From contig DAOVNE010000066.1 of the NCBI GenBank assembly GCA_030630395.1, positions 1-7,138 of the forward strand: 7,138 nt of DNA, read 5' to 3'. Origin of the DNA: Candidatus Eiseniibacteriota bacterium. GTDB taxonomy: Bacteria; Joyebacterota; Joyebacteria; Joyebacterales; Joyebacteraceae. Position numbers and translations under genes: made by a program. Shown here piece after piece: positions 5,718-7,138 of this stretch (position 1 is its first letter; the number at the start of each line of letters is the position of its first letter). The notes under the pieces were generated by a model. The model saw only the letters and a program-made list of their open reading frames with translations, searched no databases and was not told the DNA's origin.

Positions 5718-7138
5718 CTAGCTCACCTTCGTTCCGACCGACATGTCCTTGTCCGGCACAACCACGGATACCGCGTCGTCACCGGTCGCCGCCAGAAGCA
5801 TGGCCTGGGATTCGATACCCCTGATCGTAGCAGGTTCCAGGTTCGCTACGACGACAATGGTCTTACCGACGAGTTCCTCTGGAGCATAGCCGAGTGCGAT
5901 TCCGGCCACCATCTGCCTGACGTCTCCGCCACCCAGATCGACCTTCATCTTGATGAGCTTCTTGGTCTCCTCCACGCGCTCCGCCTCGACGACTTTCGCA
6001 AGCTTGAATTCCAGCTTCTGGAAATCACTGAAGGTTGCCATGGGGTTCTCGTCCTTCTTCTTGTCTGCCTTCTTGTCCGTGGCGCGACCGCCCTCAGAGA
6101 CGGCTTCAGCCCCAATATCCACATCGAATCGCTTCGCGAGATCTTCGTCCGTGTACTTGGGAAAGACGGGGTCCCCCTTCGTAACCTCGATCTCATCCGG
6201 CCACCCTGCGCCCCAGGTCACGAGCTCAGAAAACTCTGTGTCGCCGACGGCAGGAGAGAGCCCGAGCTGGTGGAGTATCTCCTCGCACTTGCCGGGCATC
6301 ACGGGCCATGCCAGCACCGCCACCTGGCGGACAATCTCAAGCACGTCGAAGAGCACCTGAGCGAGACGCGGCGAACCTTCCTTGGCGAGAGCCCACGGCT
6401 TCTCTTCCTCGATGTAGCTGTTCCCGCGCCGGACGAGCTCCCATATCGTGGATAGAGCAACCTGCGGCGCGTACCCCGTCATCGCTTCGGCCACGCCCGA
6501 TGCCACGGATCGCGACAGCTCGACGAGCGCCGCTCCGTTCCCGTCCGACGTGGTCGCGGCGAGATTGCTGATCTTCCCGCCAAGGAACTTCTCGACCATC
6601 GCAGTGGAGCGAGAGAGGAGGTTCCCGAAGTCGTTGGCGAGTTCCGAATCGTACCTGGACCGGAACTGCTCCCACGTGAAGTCGACATCCTTGCCGTAGG
6701 TCCCCTCGCGCATCAGGAAATACCTGAGCGCACAGGGTCCGAACATATCCGCGGCTTCGAGCGGGTCAACTCTCTCACCACGGCTCTTCGAGAGCTTCTG
6801 TCCTTTGAAGTAGACGAAGCCGTGGCCATACACGGCGCGCGGCAGTTCAATGCCGGCGCTCATCAGCATCGCCGGCCATATGACGCAGTGGAATCTCGTG
6901 ATGTCCTTCCCGATGATGTGCACGTCGGCCGGCCACCACTTGGAGAACAGATCGTCATCCTCTCCGTACCCAACACCCGTCACGTAGTTGGTGAGCGCAT
7001 CCACCCAGACGTAGATGACGTGCGCCCTGTCTCTCGGCAGTGCGACTCCCCACTCGGACCCGGCGCGCGTCACACTGATGTCATCGAGTCCTCCCTTGAT
7101 CAGCTGGATGATCTCGTTGCGCCTGGTCTCCGGCTGAA
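5718..7138 (-). CDS. metG: Methionyl-tRNA synthetase, C-terminal 472 residues (5' end beyond window)
   Basis: This enzyme charges tRNA-Met with methionine in the cytoplasm. The frame is open to the right edge, so the N-terminal Rossmann half with HIGH and most of any zinc-binding insert are missing. Counting from the first whole codon (7136), it opens with QPETRRNE, then VIYVWVDALTNY, HIIGKDITRFH and the signature loop KLSKS (6783-6797; a Leu variant of KMSKS). The alpha-helical anticodon-binding domain follows, including the stretch EEEKPWALAK. A Lys/Asp-rich linker (about 6045-6085) joins a C-terminal EMAP/Trbp111-type tRNA-binding domain (5721-6041, starting at MATFSDFQKLEF and including VANLEPATIRGIESQAM). 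That domain typically supports dimerisation and tRNA binding. The whole protein would be about 650-690 residues if usual for the family. Its TAG stop lies 2 nt before the next gene, so the two are almost certainly co-transcribed. Confidence 0.97.
   Translation of the reverse strand, partial: QPETRRNEIIQLIKGGLDDISVTRAGSEWGVALPRDRAHVIYVWVDALTNYVTGVGYGEDDDLFSKWWPADVHIIGKDITRFHCVIWPAMLMSAGIELPRAVYGHGFVYFKGQKLSKSRGERVDPLEAADMFGPCALRYFLMREGTYGKDVDFTWEQFRSRYDSELANDFGNLLSRSTAMVEKFLGGKISNLAATTSDGNGAALVELSRSVASGVAEAMTGYAPQVALSTIWELVRRGNSYIEEEKPWALAKEGSPRLAQVLFDVLEIVRQVAVLAWPVMPGKCEEILHQLGLSPAVGDTEFSELVTWGAGWPDEIEVTKGDPVFPKYTDEDLAKRFDVDIGAEAVSEGGRATDKKADKKKDENPMATFSDFQKLEFKLAKVVEAERVEETKKLIKMKVDLGGGDVRQMVAGIALGYAPEELVGKTIVVVANLEPATIRGIESQAMLLAATGDDAVSVVVPDKDMSVGTKVS

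Noticed and set aside
1..7138. CRISPR array, insertion sequence, tRNA or toxin-antitoxin module
   Set aside because: I saw no regularly spaced repeats, terminal inverted repeats, transposase motifs, tRNA-like cloverleaf or small paired genes; the genes are nearly contiguous.

Overview
Every gene I can support lies on the minus strand, so transcription runs from right to left. The window suggests a Gram-negative (diderm), moderately GC-rich bacterium. The evidence is two lipoproteins with clear lipoboxes and one large signal-peptide protein that looks like an outer-membrane beta-barrel ending in phenylalanine. The style of the lipoproteins and barrel, together with a fused TatD-radical SAM protein, reminds me of poorly cultured lineages around the FCB group (Eisenbacteria/Krumholzibacteria/Latescibacteria-like). 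That placement is an impression, not a result.

Layout, in order of transcription. (1) 7138-5718: the C-terminal two thirds of methionyl-tRNA synthetase (metG), cut by the window edge. (2) 5715-4309: a TatD-type metal-dependent hydrolase fused to a radical SAM domain, starting GTG 2 nt after the metG stop. (3) 4302-3436: rsmA/ksgA, the 16S rRNA dimethyladenosine transferase, starting 6 nt after the fusion gene. (4) 3439-1430: a large predicted outer-membrane beta-barrel of unknown family, overlapping rsmA by 4 nt (ATGA). (5) 1364-753: a lipoprotein of unknown function, 65 nt downstream of the barrel. (6) 752-547: a spacer with a weak hairpin and a good sigma70-type promoter. (7) 546-1: a second lipoprotein, related to the first and cut by the left edge.

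The first three genes are translation-apparatus or housekeeping genes in an order that recalls the Firmicutes metS-tatD-rnmV-ksgA cluster. Here a radical SAM domain fused to TatD lies where rnmV would be. Tight spacing or overlap from metG through the barrel suggests one transcript, with envelope genes joined to the end of a translation operon. The promoter before the last lipoprotein separates it as its own unit. The two lipoproteins share a Y-x-D-C-x-x-D-[ST]-F core and look like an NTF2-like paralogous family. I see no tRNA, rRNA, CRISPR, insertion sequence or other mobile element. The least ordinary items are the TatD-radical SAM fusion, the rsmA-barrel coupling and the lipoprotein pair; nothing here proves a new system.
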